Shown here in pieces: positions 24,610 to 33,442 of a stretch of 46,810 nt of DNA. The position numbers were made by a program, and so were the translations under genes. The notes under the pieces were generated by a model. The model ran no database searches and was not told the origin of the DNA. It saw nothing but the letters and a program-made list of their open reading frames with translations. Source of the DNA: Alphaproteobacteria bacterium (GTDB lineage Bacteria; Pseudomonadota; Alphaproteobacteria; Micropepsales; Micropepsaceae); NCBI GenBank assembly GCA_013389115.1, contig JACADY010000019.1, forward strand, positions 1 through 46,810, given 5' to 3'. Within the stretch, counting starts at the first letter, position 1. Each line of letters begins with the position of its first letter.

Positions 24610-25499
24610 ACTCGCCATCGACCAGCATTTTCGAGGCGTCGCGGCCATCGCTGTTTCGGCTGGCCTATCGCATGCTGGGAGAGCGCGGTCTTGCCGAAGA
24701 CGTGGTGCAGGATTGCTGGCTGCGCTGGCGAGAGGCGGATCACGCCCGCATCGAGAAGCCAGCGGCTTGGCTGACGACTGTTGCAACCCGGCTGGCGCTC
24801 GATGCGTTGCGCAAGGCAAAGGCACGGCGGGAGACCTATATCGGTCCCTGGCTGCCGGAGCCTCTCCTGGCGGGCAGTGAAGACACGGGCGCAACCCTCG
24901 AACTGGCGGATGAACTCTCGATCGCGCTACTTCACATGCTCGAGCGATTGTCGCCCGAGGAGCGCGCGGCGCTCGTCCTGCGTGAGGCCTTTGACTTTGA
25001 CTACAAGGAGATCGCGGCGATCCTTGGCCGCAGCGAGGTCGCCTGTCGCAAACTCGTGTCTCGCGCGAAATTGCATGTGAGGTCGAGCACGAGGGCAAGG
25101 CCGGTCTCGCGCGCCGAACACGAGGCCCTGCTTGGAAAATTCATGTCCGCCGTCGCGCTCAAGGACGCCAAGGCACTGGCAGAACTGTTCCGGCCCGATG
25201 CCGTCGCCTACACCGATGGCGGCGGCGTCGTCCTTGCCGCGCGCAACCCGATTCGCGGGCGCGACAAGATCGTGCGCTTTCTCCTCGGTCTTGCCGCGAA
25301 GAAATCACGGACGGGAGCCACGCGCGCCGAAATTGGCACGGTCAATGCCGAGCCTGCGATCTTCCTTTATGAGCACGAAAGGCTCGACACCGTTTACGCC
25401 ATCGCCATAGAGACGGGCACCATCTCCGCCCTGTTCGCCATCCGCAACCCGCACAAACTGCATCCCCCGGCCTTGCGCGAGGCGAATGCACGCTGCTAA
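24606..25499 (+). CDS. ECF41-group RNA polymerase sigma factor with SnoaL-like tail
   Basis: The 297-residue factor has region 2 (RLAYRMLGERGLAEDVVQDCWLRW), region 4 (LSPEERAALVLREAFDFDYKEIAAILGRSEVACRKLVSRAK) and a C-terminal SnoaL-like domain of about 120 residues. The three ECF41 hallmarks are present: WLPEPL after region 2 (82-87), DGGG in the tail (204-207) and NPHKL near the C-terminus (281-285; usually NPDKL). In this group the fused tail replaces an anti-sigma factor and tunes activity. Target promoters resemble the site at 23612-23638, so the operon is predicted to be autoregulated. The inducing signal is unknown. Confidence 0.88.
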   Translation: MNSPSTSIFEASRPSLFRLAYRMLGERGLAEDVVQDCWLRWREADHARIEKPAAWLTTVATRLALDALRKAKARRETYIGPWLPEPLLAGSEDTGATLELADELSIALLHMLERLSPEERAALVLREAFDFDYKEIAAILGRSEVACRKLVSRAKLHVRSSTRARPVSRAEHEALLGKFMSAVALKDAKALAELFRPDAVAYTDGGGVVLAARNPIRGRDKIVRFLLGLAAKKSRTGATRAEIGTVNAEPAIFLYEHERLDTVYAIAIETGTISALFAIRNPHKLHPPALREANARC

Positions 25500-25533
25500 C
25501 TGAACGCCAAAGCGTCAGCATCAGGGCACGGCC

Positions 25534-26583
25534 ATGAAACTCCCCCGCCAGTTCTTCAAACCCCTCGCCTCGGGCGCGCCGGAGCCTTATCGTGAGCTGC
25601 CTGTGCGGCTTGAGCGCATGATCCATTTCGTGCCGCCACACCTCGATAAGGTCCGCGCCAAGGTGCCCGAGATCGCGCGCGAGGTGGATGTGATCCTTGG
25701 CAATCTGGAAGACGCCATTCCGGCCGATGCCAAGGAGGCCGCGCGCAAGGGCTTCATCGAGATGGGCCGCGCGACCGATTTCGCCGCCATGGGCGTCGGC
25801 CTGTGGACGCGCGTCAACTGCCTCAATTCGCCGTGGCACTTAGATGATGTGACCGAGATCGTGGCCGGCCTCGGAGCGCGTCTTGACGTCATGATGATCC
25901 CCAAGGTCGAAGGCCCCTGGGACATCCACTATGTGGACCAGCTCCTCGCGCTGCTGGAGGCAAGGCACGGCGTGACGAAGCCGATCCTGCTGCACGCGAT
26001 CCTTGAGACTGCCGAGGGCGTGAACAATGTGGAGGCCATCGCCGCCGCCTCGCCCCGCATGCAGGGCATCAGCCTCGGGCCGGCCGACCTTGCCGCAAGC
26101 CGCAAGATGAAGACGACGCGTGTCGGCGGCGGCCATCCCGGCTATCGCGTGATCGAGGATCCGCGCGGCGATGGCCAGCCCCGCGCATCGGTGCAGCAGG
26201 ACCTCTGGCACTACACCTTCGCGCGCATGGTCGACGCCTGCGGCGCGGCGGGTATCAAGCCCTTCTATGGCCCCTTCGGCGCCATCGATGATCCCGACGC
26301 CTGCGAGCAGCAATTCCGCAATGCCTTCCTGATGGGTTGCGTTGGTGCCTGGTCGCTGCATCCAAGCCAGATCACGATCGCAAAGAAGGTGTTCAATCCG
26401 GATGTCGAGGAAGTGCGCTTCGCAAAGCGTATCCTGGAGGCCATGCCCGACGGCACCGGTGTCGCCATGCTCGATGGCAAGATGCAGGACGATGCCACCT
26501 GGAAACAGGCAAAGGTCATGGTCGACCTCGCGCGGCTCGTTGCGGCGAGGGACCCGGCGATGCGGGAGGCCTATGGCTTGTGA
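25534..26583 (+). CDS. HpcH/HpaI aldolase family, malyl-CoA lyase-like
   Basis: The 349-residue TIM-barrel enzyme has the CitE/malyl-CoA lyase pattern: [113 protein letters not shown]. These match malyl-CoA/beta-methylmalyl-CoA lyases (Mcl) more than citrate lyase beta subunits. Such enzymes cleave malyl-CoA to glyoxylate and acetyl-CoA, or methylmalyl-CoA to glyoxylate and propionyl-CoA, which would feed the methylmalonyl-CoA mutase encoded 15 kb away. Exact substrate is inference. Its 3' end overlaps xerD (convergent) by 13 bases. Confidence 0.75.
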   Translation: MKLPRQFFKPLASGAPEPYRELPVRLERMIHFVPPHLDKVRAKVPEIAREVDVILGNLEDAIPADAKEAARKGFIEMGRATDFAAMGVGLWTRVNCLNSPWHLDDVTEIVAGLGARLDVMMIPKVEGPWDIHYVDQLLALLEARHGVTKPILLHAILETAEGVNNVEAIAAASPRMQGISLGPADLAASRKMKTTRVGGGHPGYRVIEDPRGDGQPRASVQQDLWHYTFARMVDACGAAGIKPFYGPFGAIDDPDACEQQFRNAFLMGCVGAWSLHPSQITIAKKVFNPDVEEVRFAKRILEAMPDGTGVAMLDGKMQDDATWKQAKVMVDLARLVAARDPAMREAYGL

Positions 26584-27518
26584 CGCGCGCCCCGTCGCGC
26601 CAGCGGATGATGCCGCTCGACCGTTTCCGCAAGATGGGAATCGGCCACATGCGTATAGATCTGCGTCGTCGCAATATCGCTGTGCCCGAGGAGCATCTGC
26701 AGCGCCCTGAGATCGGCGCCACCGCCCAGCAGGTGCGTGGCGAAGGCGTGGCGCAGCACATGCGGTGACAGCCGGGCGGGCGGAATCCCCGCTTTCACGG
26801 CCACATCCTTGAGAAGCTGGCCAAAGCGCTGCCGCGTCAAATGTCCCGCTGTCGCGCGCGAGGGGAAGAGGAAAGGCGAAGCCTCGCGCTTGCCTCGCGC
26901 CCCTTCCTTGAGGAAGTGATCCCGCACCGCCAAATAGGATTTGAGCGCCTCCCGCGCGGCGTCGTTGAGCGGCACCAGTCGCTCCTTGCCGCCCTTGCCG
27001 CGCACGGCCATGAAACGCGCATCGGGCTTGGCGACCGCGAGCGGCAGACGCACGAGCTCGCTCACCCGCAGGCCGCTGGCATAGGCAAGCTCAAGCAGGC
27101 AGCGCAGCCGCGCCGCCTCTGCCGCATCCCCGCCGATCGCCGTCATGACGCGCGCGGCTTCCGCTTCGCTGAGCACCTTGGGCAGCGCACGCCCGCGCTT
27201 GGGCGCGTCGAGATGCAAGGTGGGATCGGCCGCGATCACGCCTTCTTCGAATAGAAACTTATAGAACTGCTTCAAGGCCGAGATGCGCCGCGCCTGGGTC
27301 GCGGGAGACAGCCCGCGCGCCGCCAATTGGGCCACATAGCGGCGCAGGTCATCGCCTCCCGCCTGCGCTAGTCCCTGTCCAGCACCGATGAGAAACCCCG
27401 CCGCATCCTCAAGATCCCGGCGATAGGCCTCAAGCGTGTTTTGCGCCGCGTTCCGCTCCGCGCTGATCGCTTCAAGGAAGCGCTCGATCAGGTGCCTTGC
27501 GGGAGGGGGCGCCGTCAC
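26571..27518 (-). CDS. xerD: Tyrosine site-specific recombinase XerD
   Basis: The 315-residue recombinase has the SAM-like core-binding domain ([23 protein letters not shown]) and the catalytic domain with all six residues: Arg151 (ASGLRVSE), Lys175 (GKGGKER), His253 and Arg256 ([14 protein letters not shown]), His279 ([11 protein letters not shown]) and Tyr288 (IYTHV). It resolves chromosome dimers at dif with XerC and FtsK. The start is GTG and overlaps the stop of the 612-residue upstream gene by four bases, implying coupling. It is chromosomal, not an integrase: no att-like repeats or phage genes are nearby. Confidence 0.92.
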   Translation of the reverse strand: MTAPPPARHLIERFLEAISAERNAAQNTLEAYRRDLEDAAGFLIGAGQGLAQAGGDDLRRYVAQLAARGLSPATQARRISALKQFYKFLFEEGVIAADPTLHLDAPKRGRALPKVLSEAEAARVMTAIGGDAAEAARLRCLLELAYASGLRVSELVRLPLAVAKPDARFMAVRGKGGKERLVPLNDAAREALKSYLAVRDHFLKEGARGKREASPFLFPSRATAGHLTRQRFGQLLKDVAVKAGIPPARLSPHVLRHAFATHLLGGGADLRALQMLLGHSDIATTQIYTHVADSHLAETVERHHPLARRGARHKP

Positions 27519-29353
27519 GAAGCAAACGAGCGCGTGAGCAGCGCTTCAAGCGCGATCGCCCGCGCATCCGCATCGAGCCCCACCGATTTGAGCCCGGCGA
27601 CGGCTTCGACAACGGCAGCCGGGTGCGCGGCAGCCGGCCCCTGATCGCCCATCGCCGAGAGCGAGTAGAGCACCGTCTCGCCGACAGAGCCGCGCTGGGA
27701 AGCGCTTTGCAGGCCGACCATGACGGTCTGCGCCGGCATCGCGCCCGTTCCTGCAAGCTGACCCTGCAGAAGGCGGAAGCGCACATCGGGCGGCACGGGG
27801 AAGCCGAGCGCATCGAGGAGTGCGGCTTCAAGGCTCACCTGCGCCTTCAAGGGATCGCCGACGCCCCGCCGCTCCGCCTCGTCGGTGAGCCATTGCAGCG
27901 CCCCTTGCGCCCGGTCCGAGAACACCTGCGAGGGCGAAGCGACCGCAAGCGCGATCTCGATATGCCGCAAGACCTGCGCCTCGCGCGCATTGGTAAACGA
28001 GAGCGACTGCAGCGTCGCATACCAATCCTGCGCGCGATCGACGCGCCCCGCGGCAAGCAGGGCGCGTACGATTTCCGGCGCAAGCGCGCTCAATTCCGGC
28101 GTGGGCACGATCTCGATCGCATAAGGCGCATAGAGCCGCGCGAACTGCGTGTAGTGGCCCTGGCTCCGCGCGAAATCAAGCGCCCGCAGCATGGCTTCGG
28201 CCTTCGCCCGGTTATCCTTCGCCTTGAGCGCGACCTGATAGAGAAGGGCGTTGGCGTCCGTCGCCGACAGGGAGGGTAAGGCCTTTTGCGGATCATCGAG
28301 GGCACGGGTCTTGAACTTCGGTCCCTGGTAGAGCGCGCCGAGATCGCCAAGGTCGAAGCGGCCGATTTCCGCCGCCTTCTCCGCCGCGGCAAGCCGCAAG
28401 GCCGGCACTTTCGTCTGCGTGAGCGCGATGGCGCGCAGGTCGCCCGGATCGGCATTGCCAAGCCCGTCGCCCGGCATCGCGACGCCCGAAAGGCGGAACA
28501 GCGCCAGCTCCAGCGGCTCAGGGTCGAGATAGGTCGTGATTTTTGCCGGCATCGCCTCGGCGATCTGCTGGGCAAGCGCGAAGAACACCGGCGCATCGAT
28601 GTTCTGCTGCCGCATCAGATCAAGCGTCAGGCTGACGCCCGCGTAGTTTTCTTCAACCGCATAGCAATAGGCGCGGATCTTGAGCCAATAAGGCGCCCCG
28701 CTCTCCAGCCGCATGAGGGAGGCATCGCCGCACGCATCGCCATCCTTGCCCGCAAGCAGCAGCGCATCGACGGCAAGTTGCTGCATCCGCTCGTCCGGCG
28801 CGATCACCTTGGCGACGAGCGCGGGAATGTCCTCGATGAGGCCGCCCGCCATCATCCGCTCGAGCCGCATCTGGATGATGGTGCGCCCCGCGCCCTGCGG
28901 CGCCGGCGCGCCGGTGAGGAGCAGGCGGCGTGCGAGCGAATTGACGGCCGGTGAGCGCGTCGCGACGGGAAGCCGCGGCATCAGGGCCGCGATCGCCTCG
29001 CGCGACCCGCCTTCCCACATCTTGGCGCCAAGCCCGCCATTGCTGTCATCGAGAAGTCCGACCGCCGAGCTGTCGACTTGATCGAGCGTACCCATCTCAA
29101 TCGCGGGGCCGCCGACCGTGCCGGCCTGGTCGGGCAAGCGCTGCAATTCGCGCCCCGGTGCCTGCGGCAAGGTCTGGGGCGAGGCTGGCCCCTGCGCCGG
29201 CTCCTCTGAGCCCGACGGCGTCTGCGCCGGCGGTAGCAGCTGTTTTGGGGCGCCCGAGGCTGGCGGCTGCCCACTTTGGGCCATCGCCGGGCAGGGAGCG
29301 GCCGCAAGCGCGCCCGCGATGAGCGCTATGTTGAAACTATTGAGGAAGCGCAT
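27515..29353 (-). CDS. Exported helical-repeat protein of unknown function
   Basis: The 612-residue protein has a clear signal peptide (MRFLNSFNIALIAGALAAAP, cleavage after AMA), a Pro/Gln/Ala-rich linker to about residue 90, and a long all-helical region of short alanine/leucine-rich helices that looks like TPR or HEAT-type repeats. One Cys pair occurs around DGDACGDAS and YCYAVEENY. No catalytic motif was recognised. It overlaps xerD by four bases and is likely periplasmic. The start at 29353 is chosen for the signal peptide; the frame starts 12 codons earlier without one. Its position directly upstream of xerD suggests a conserved alphaproteobacterial gene, but I cannot assign a function. 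Confidence 0.7.
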   Translation of the reverse strand: MRFLNSFNIALIAGALAAAPCPAMAQSGQPPASGAPKQLLPPAQTPSGSEEPAQGPASPQTLPQAPGRELQRLPDQAGTVGGPAIEMGTLDQVDSSAVGLLDDSNGGLGAKMWEGGSREAIAALMPRLPVATRSPAVNSLARRLLLTGAPAPQGAGRTIIQMRLERMMAGGLIEDIPALVAKVIAPDERMQQLAVDALLLAGKDGDACGDASLMRLESGAPYWLKIRAYCYAVEENYAGVSLTLDLMRQQNIDAPVFFALAQQIAEAMPAKITTYLDPEPLELALFRLSGVAMPGDGLGNADPGDLRAIALTQTKVPALRLAAAEKAAEIGRFDLGDLGALYQGPKFKTRALDDPQKALPSLSATDANALLYQVALKAKDNRAKAEAMLRALDFARSQGHYTQFARLYAPYAIEIVPTPELSALAPEIVRALLAAGRVDRAQDWYATLQSLSFTNAREAQVLRHIEIALAVASPSQVFSDRAQGALQWLTDEAERRGVGDPLKAQVSLEAALLDALGFPVPPDVRFRLLQGQLAGTGAMPAQTVMVGLQSASQRGSVGETVLYSLSAMGDQGPAAAHPAAVVEAVAGLKSVGLDADARAIALEALLTRSFAS

Positions 29354-29486
29354 CGTCGCGCACCGGTTTTTCGACCCGGGTCGTCTCAACAGTCCGTGTC
29401 TCGGTCACATAGACGAGCCAGGCAAGCCCGCCAAGGAGCAGAACACCGGCGCCAATGGCAAGTCGAAGGCCCATGCACGCGTCCAT
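29337..29486 (-). CDS. Small single-TM protein overlapping the exported protein's start
   Basis: A short frame reads MDACMGLRLAIGAGVLLLGG, continuing LAWLVYVTETRTVETTRVEKPVRDDALPQ and then TAG: 49 residues (45 if the second Met is used). A single hydrophobic helix (about residues 6-24) is followed by a polar, charged tail, as in small bitopic inner-membrane proteins. It lies on the minus strand just before the 612-residue gene, overlapping its start by 17 bases, and is the first frame after the divergent aroK. The Shine-Dalgarno is weak. The sensible TM-plus-charged-tail pattern makes it more than chance, but no homologue is claimed. Confidence 0.5.
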   Translation of the reverse strand: MDACMGLRLAIGAGVLLLGGLAWLVYVTETRTVETTRVEKPVRDDALPQ

Positions 29487-29619
29487 TCGTTAAGAGTGCC
29501 AGGAGGCACGAATTGCGAAGCGAGGATAAGAACCCCAGAAATACGGCCAAATTCCGGTGACGCAAGGGCCATGAACGGTGGACCTGCGTGCCGGGACGTT
29601 CTATCGGGTAATTGCGAAG

Positions 29620-30225
29620 ATGACGTTGCCGGAAAAGAAAGACGTGAACCCAGACCCACAAGCCGCCCTGAACCTGGAAACGCCGCCCGCGCTTCCTTAC
29701 GCCACGCGTTCGATAGTGCTTGTGGGCATGATGGGGGCGGGAAAGACGACCGTCGGCCGGCGGCTTGCCTCCGCCATGCGCCTGCCCTTTTGCGACACCG
29801 ATGCCGAGATCGAGGCGGCGGCGGGCTGTTCGATCGCGGATTTCTTCGAGAAGTTCGGCGAGCCCGCCTTCCGCGATGGCGAGCGCAAGGTGATAACGCG
29901 CCTTTTGGAGGGCCCGCGTCAGGTGCTGGCGACGGGCGGCGGCGCCTTCATCGACCCCGATACCCGTGCGCGGATCAAGTCTATTGGGCTGTCGATCTGG
30001 TTGCGCGCCGATGTGGACGTGCTCTTGAAGCGTGTGATGAAGCGCCACACAAGGCCCCTCCTGAAAAAGGGCGACCCGCGCGAGACCATACTGCGCCTCA
30101 TCGACCAGCGTTATCCCATCTATGCCGAGGCCGACATCGTGCTCGACACCATCGATGGCCCGCACGATGCCATGGTCGTGGGCATTCAGTCGGCCATCGC
30201 CGCCTTTCTGAAGGATCACCCATGA
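29620..30225 (+). CDS. aroK: Shikimate kinase
   Basis: The 201-residue kinase has Walker A GMMGAGKTTVG (36-46), DTDAEIEAAAGCSIADFFEKFGEPAFRDGE (shikimate-binding Asp and Arg), the GGG motif LATGGGAF and LRADVDVLLKRVMKRHTRPLL. It phosphorylates shikimate on the way to chorismate. The ATG at 29620 is preferred; an in-frame GTG at 29578 is upstream. The first 26 residues are a variable tail. It overlaps aroB by four bases (ATGA), the usual aroKB operon. Confidence 0.95.
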   Translation: MTLPEKKDVNPDPQAALNLETPPALPYATRSIVLVGMMGAGKTTVGRRLASAMRLPFCDTDAEIEAAAGCSIADFFEKFGEPAFRDGERKVITRLLEGPRQVLATGGGAFIDPDTRARIKSIGLSIWLRADVDVLLKRVMKRHTRPLLKKGDPRETILRLIDQRYPIYAEADIVLDTIDGPHDAMVVGIQSAIAAFLKDHP

Positions 30226-31319
30226 GCGAGACCGTCCGCGTCAGCCTGGGCGAGCGCGCCTACGACATCCTCATCGGCGAGGGGGTCTTGGGCGAAGCGG
30301 CCGCGCGGATCGCGCCCCTCGCCAGGCGCAAGGTGGTCGCGATCATCACTGATGAGAACGTCGCGCGCGCACACCTCCCCACCCTTGAGAAGGGCCTGCG
30401 CGCTGCCGGCTTCAAGGGGCCGGCGATCATGCTCCCGCCCGGCGAGGAGACGAAGAGTTTCAAGGGCCTCGAACATCTCTGCGGCGCACTCCTCACCGCC
30501 GAGATCGATCGTGGCGACATGGTGCTGGCCTTTGGCGGCGGCGTCATCGGCGACCTTGCCGGCCTTGCCGCCGGCCTCATCAAGCGCGGCATCGATTTCG
30601 TGCAGGTGCCAACGACGCTGCTGGCGCAGGTCGATTCATCCGTCGGGGGCAAGACTGCGATCAATACGAAGGAAGGCAAGAACCTTGTCGGCCTTTTCCA
30701 TCAGCCGCGCCTCGTCCTTGCCGATGTGGGTGTGCTGGGCACCCTGCCCCTTCGGGAGCTGCAGGCCGGTTACGCAGAGATCGTGAAATACGGCCTCATT
30801 GGCGATGCGGCGTTCTTTGCCTGGCTGGAGAAGAACGGCGCGCGAGTGCTCGATGGCGACACCGCCGCCCGCATCCATGCCATCAAGCGCAGTTGCGAGA
30901 TGAAGGCGGACATCGTCGCCACGGATGAGCGCGAGGGTGGCATCCGCGCGCTCCTCAATCTTGGCCACACGTTCGGCCACGCGCTCGAGGCCGCGACGGG
31001 CTATTCGAGCCGCCTGCTGCATGGCGAAGCCGTCGCCATCGGCTGTGTCATGGCCTATGAGCTCTCGCACGCCCTGGGGTATGCATCGCAGGCCGATGTG
31101 GCGCGCGTGCGCGCCCACTTCGATGCCCTCGGACTGAAGACACGGCCGGCCGAGATCGCGGGCTTTTCCGCAACGCCGCGCGAGCTCATCGCCCATATGA
31201 TGCATGACAAGAAGGTGAGCGACGGCCGCCTCACCTTCGTGCTGCCCAAGGGCATCGGCGCGGCCTTCACGACGAGGGACGTTTCCGAGGGATCGCTCGA
31301 AAGGGTGCTGGCGAGCTAA
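30222..31319 (+). CDS. aroB: 3-dehydroquinate synthase
   Basis: The 365-residue NAD-dependent enzyme has PGEETKSFKGLEHLCGALL, GGGVIGDLAGLAAGLIKRG, PTTLLAQVDSSVGGKTAIN, AEIVKYGLIGD, and the metal-site motif LNLGHTFGHALEAATGY followed by HGEAVAIG. It makes 3-dehydroquinate from DAHP. Overlaps aroK by four bases. Its stop overlaps the stop of convergent bolA. Confidence 0.97.
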   Translation: MSETVRVSLGERAYDILIGEGVLGEAAARIAPLARRKVVAIITDENVARAHLPTLEKGLRAAGFKGPAIMLPPGEETKSFKGLEHLCGALLTAEIDRGDMVLAFGGGVIGDLAGLAAGLIKRGIDFVQVPTTLLAQVDSSVGGKTAINTKEGKNLVGLFHQPRLVLADVGVLGTLPLRELQAGYAEIVKYGLIGDAAFFAWLEKNGARVLDGDTAARIHAIKRSCEMKADIVATDEREGGIRALLNLGHTFGHALEAATGYSSRLLHGEAVAIGCVMAYELSHALGYASQADVARVRAHFDALGLKTRPAEIAGFSATPRELIAHMMHDKKVSDGRLTFVLPKGIGAAFTTRDVSEGSLERVLAS

Positions 31320-31600
31320 GGCGCGTCTGGAGACACCTCTGAAGGCGTCAGCGTCTTGAGCGAAAGCGCATGCACCCGGTCCGCCAGTTCAAAGGCAAGC
31401 GCATCATAGACAAGCCGCTGCCGCGCGACGCGGGGCAGCCCCTCAAAGGCCTGGGACACGATCCGGATTGTGAAATGGGTTTCCCCTTGTGGGTTTGCGC
31501 CTGCGTGCCCGGCATGGCGCGCGCTGTCATCGACAATGTCGAGCAGCGTTGGCGCAAAGGCGGCTTTGAGCTTGCCCTCGATGCGTTCGCGAATGGTCAT
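31316..31600 (-). CDS. bolA: BolA-family protein
   Basis: The 94-residue protein has MTIRERIEGKLKAAFAPTLL at the start, ETHFTIRIVSQAFEGLPRVARQRLVYDAL in the class II KH-like fold, and HALSLKTLTPSE at the end. A conserved His lies in SARHAGHAG. BolA proteins pair with monothiol glutaredoxins and iron-sulfur clusters, or act as morphology/stress regulators. It is convergent with aroB and divergent from the J-domain gene (104 bases), the typical alphaproteobacterial order bolA-J-domain-cobS-cobT. Confidence 0.9.
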   Translation of the reverse strand: MTIRERIEGKLKAAFAPTLLDIVDDSARHAGHAGANPQGETHFTIRIVSQAFEGLPRVARQRLVYDALAFELADRVHALSLKTLTPSEVSPDAP

Positions 31601-31704
31601 GGCAAATCGGCCCTCGAAACATCATGGTCGCCCATGCTCTGCCCTTAATGTCAAGCAAGGGCATTTCTTGTCTTGTTAAGCGCGGATCACCATACTTTGC
31701 AGCT

Positions 31705-32325
31705 ATGCACAGGAGCGGCCGCAAAGATCCGAGCTTCGAATTCCGCATCAGCCGAGATGCGGAAAACCCCTGCGCGCGCGCCTGTGAGGTGCCGGGCTGC
31801 GCCGCCCCGGGCGACTACAAGGCGCCCAAGAGCCGCGACAATCTGCGGGAGTTCCGCTGGTTCTGCCTCGATCATGTGAGAGCCTATAATCAGTCCTGGA
31901 ATTTTTTTGCTGGCATGAACGATGATCAAATCAGCGAGTTCCAGCGCAACGCCATTATCGGTCACCGTCCGACCTGGGGCTTTGGCGGCCGCCATGCCCC
32001 CGCCTTCGCCGCGCAGGTTCGCCCCGAGGCCTTCGCGCACAAGGCCTATGACGTCTTCACCATTCTCGATGATGGCCCCGCGGGCAGCCGCGCGGGCCGG
32101 CCGCAGGTTGAAGTTTCCAAGCGGAAATTGACCAAACTGCAAAGCGAGAGCCTTGCGGCATTGGGTCTGGAAGATGACGCATCCTTGAATGACGTGAAGG
32201 CGCGCTATAAGGAATTGGTCAAGCGCTATCACCCAGACGCGAACGGCGGCGACAGGGGAGCGGAAGACCGCCTGAAGCAGGTCATCCGGGCCTATGGTCT
32301 CCTGAAGTCCAGCGGCCTGCGCTGA
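31705..32325 (+). CDS. J-domain (DnaJ-like) protein with N-terminal Cys-rich region
   Basis: The 206-residue protein has an N-terminal part with FRISRDAENPCARACEVPGC and REFRWFCLDHVRAYNQSWNFFAGM (several Cys/His that might bind zinc), and a C-terminal J domain: SLAALGLEDDASLNDVKARYKELVKRYHPDANGGD with the HPD motif and the helix LKQVIRAYGLL. J domains stimulate Hsp70 ATPase. This family is typical of alphaproteobacteria and always lies upstream of cobS. ATG 31705 matches the family start (MHRSGRKDPSFEFRISR). Confidence 0.88.
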   Translation: MHRSGRKDPSFEFRISRDAENPCARACEVPGCAAPGDYKAPKSRDNLREFRWFCLDHVRAYNQSWNFFAGMNDDQISEFQRNAIIGHRPTWGFGGRHAPAFAAQVRPEAFAHKAYDVFTILDDGPAGSRAGRPQVEVSKRKLTKLQSESLAALGLEDDASLNDVKARYKELVKRYHPDANGGDRGAEDRLKQVIRAYGLLKSSGLR

Positions 32326-32433
32326 GGGCTCCTTCGCGCGAAGGAGCCTAAAGCCAAGCAGGGCCGCCAGAACGCCCGTGTCCAGCGATCAGGAAATCGG
32401 CGCCAGAACAATGTCGGACGGGAACGGTTAGGC

Positions 32434-33426
32434 ATGAGCATGATGACGAGTGACACCGCTGATTGGGGCACGCCGGACACGAAGGTGGACGCGCGCGAAA
32501 CCTTCGGCATTGACGTGAACATGACCGTGCCGGCTTTTTCCCGGCCCAATGAGTATGTCCCCGACCGCGACACGGCCTATCGCTTCGACCGCGAGACGAC
32601 GATGGCGATCCTGGCGGGCTTTGCCTATAACCGCCGCGTCATGGTGCAGGGCTACCACGGCACCGGAAAATCGACCCATATCGAGCAGGTTGCCGCGCGT
32701 CTCAACTGGCCCTGCATCCGCGTTAACCTCGACAGCCATATCAGCCGTATCGACCTCATCGGCAAGGACGCGATTGTCCTGAAGGACGGATCGCAGGTGA
32801 CCGAGTTCAAGGAAGGTATCCTTCCCTGGGCTCTGCAGCGCCCTGTGGCGCTCGTCTTTGATGAGTATGACGCGGGCCGGCCCGACGTGATGTTCGTCAT
32901 CCAGCGCGTGCTGGAGGCCTCTGGCAAGCTGACCCTGCTCGACCAGAACAAGGTCCTGCGCGCAAATCCCTATTTCCGCCTCTTTTCAACGACGAACACC
33001 ATCGGCCTTGGCGATACGACCGGCCTTTACCATGGCACGCAGCAGATCAATCAGGGCCAGATGGACCGCTGGTCGATCGTGACGGCGCTGAACTACCTGC
33101 CGCACGACAAGGAAGTGGAGATCATTCTGGCCAAATCGCCCACCTACAACTCGCCTGAAGGCAAGAAGAAGATTTCCGCCATGGTGCGCGTTGCCGATCT
33201 CACCCGGTCGGCCTTCATCAACGGCGACATCTCGACCGTCATGAGCCCGCGCACGGTCATCACCTGGGCCGAGAACGCCGATATTTTTGGCAGCGTTGGC
33301 TTTGCCTTCCGCGTCACCTTCCTCAACAAATGCGATGAGCTGGAGCGCGCGACGGTGGCCGAGTTCTATCAGCGCTGCTTTGGCGAGGAGCTGCCCGAAA
33401 GCGCCGCCAAGGTGATGGTGGCCTGA
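32434..33426 (+). CDS. cobS: Cobaltochelatase subunit CobS (AAA+ ATPase)
   Basis: The 330-residue AAA+ ATPase has Walker [14 protein letters not shown] (about 73-85), Walker [20 protein letters not shown], sensor [12 protein letters not shown] and arginine-rich end region. It forms a ring with CobT that powers the CobN chelatase to insert cobalt into hydrogenobyrinic acid diamide in aerobic cobalamin synthesis. CobN is not in this window. Start ATG with two further Met nearby (MSMM). It is followed by cobT 16 bases later. Confidence 0.95.
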   Translation: MSMMTSDTADWGTPDTKVDARETFGIDVNMTVPAFSRPNEYVPDRDTAYRFDRETTMAILAGFAYNRRVMVQGYHGTGKSTHIEQVAARLNWPCIRVNLDSHISRIDLIGKDAIVLKDGSQVTEFKEGILPWALQRPVALVFDEYDAGRPDVMFVIQRVLEASGKLTLLDQNKVLRANPYFRLFSTTNTIGLGDTTGLYHGTQQINQGQMDRWSIVTALNYLPHDKEVEIILAKSPTYNSPEGKKKISAMVRVADLTRSAFINGDISTVMSPRTVITWAENADIFGSVGFAFRVTFLNKCDELERATVAEFYQRCFGEELPESAAKVMVA

Positions 33427-33442
33427 AGGCTTCCAGGGGATT

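Noticed and set aside
26571..27518. xerD as a phage or island integrase
   Set aside because: All six catalytic residues and the length fit XerD. No att repeats, tRNA or phage genes are nearby.
29118..31319. AroB frame extended to 733 codons
   Set aside because: The extension crosses aroK and the antisense exported protein. AroB starts at 30222 by the ATGA overlap.
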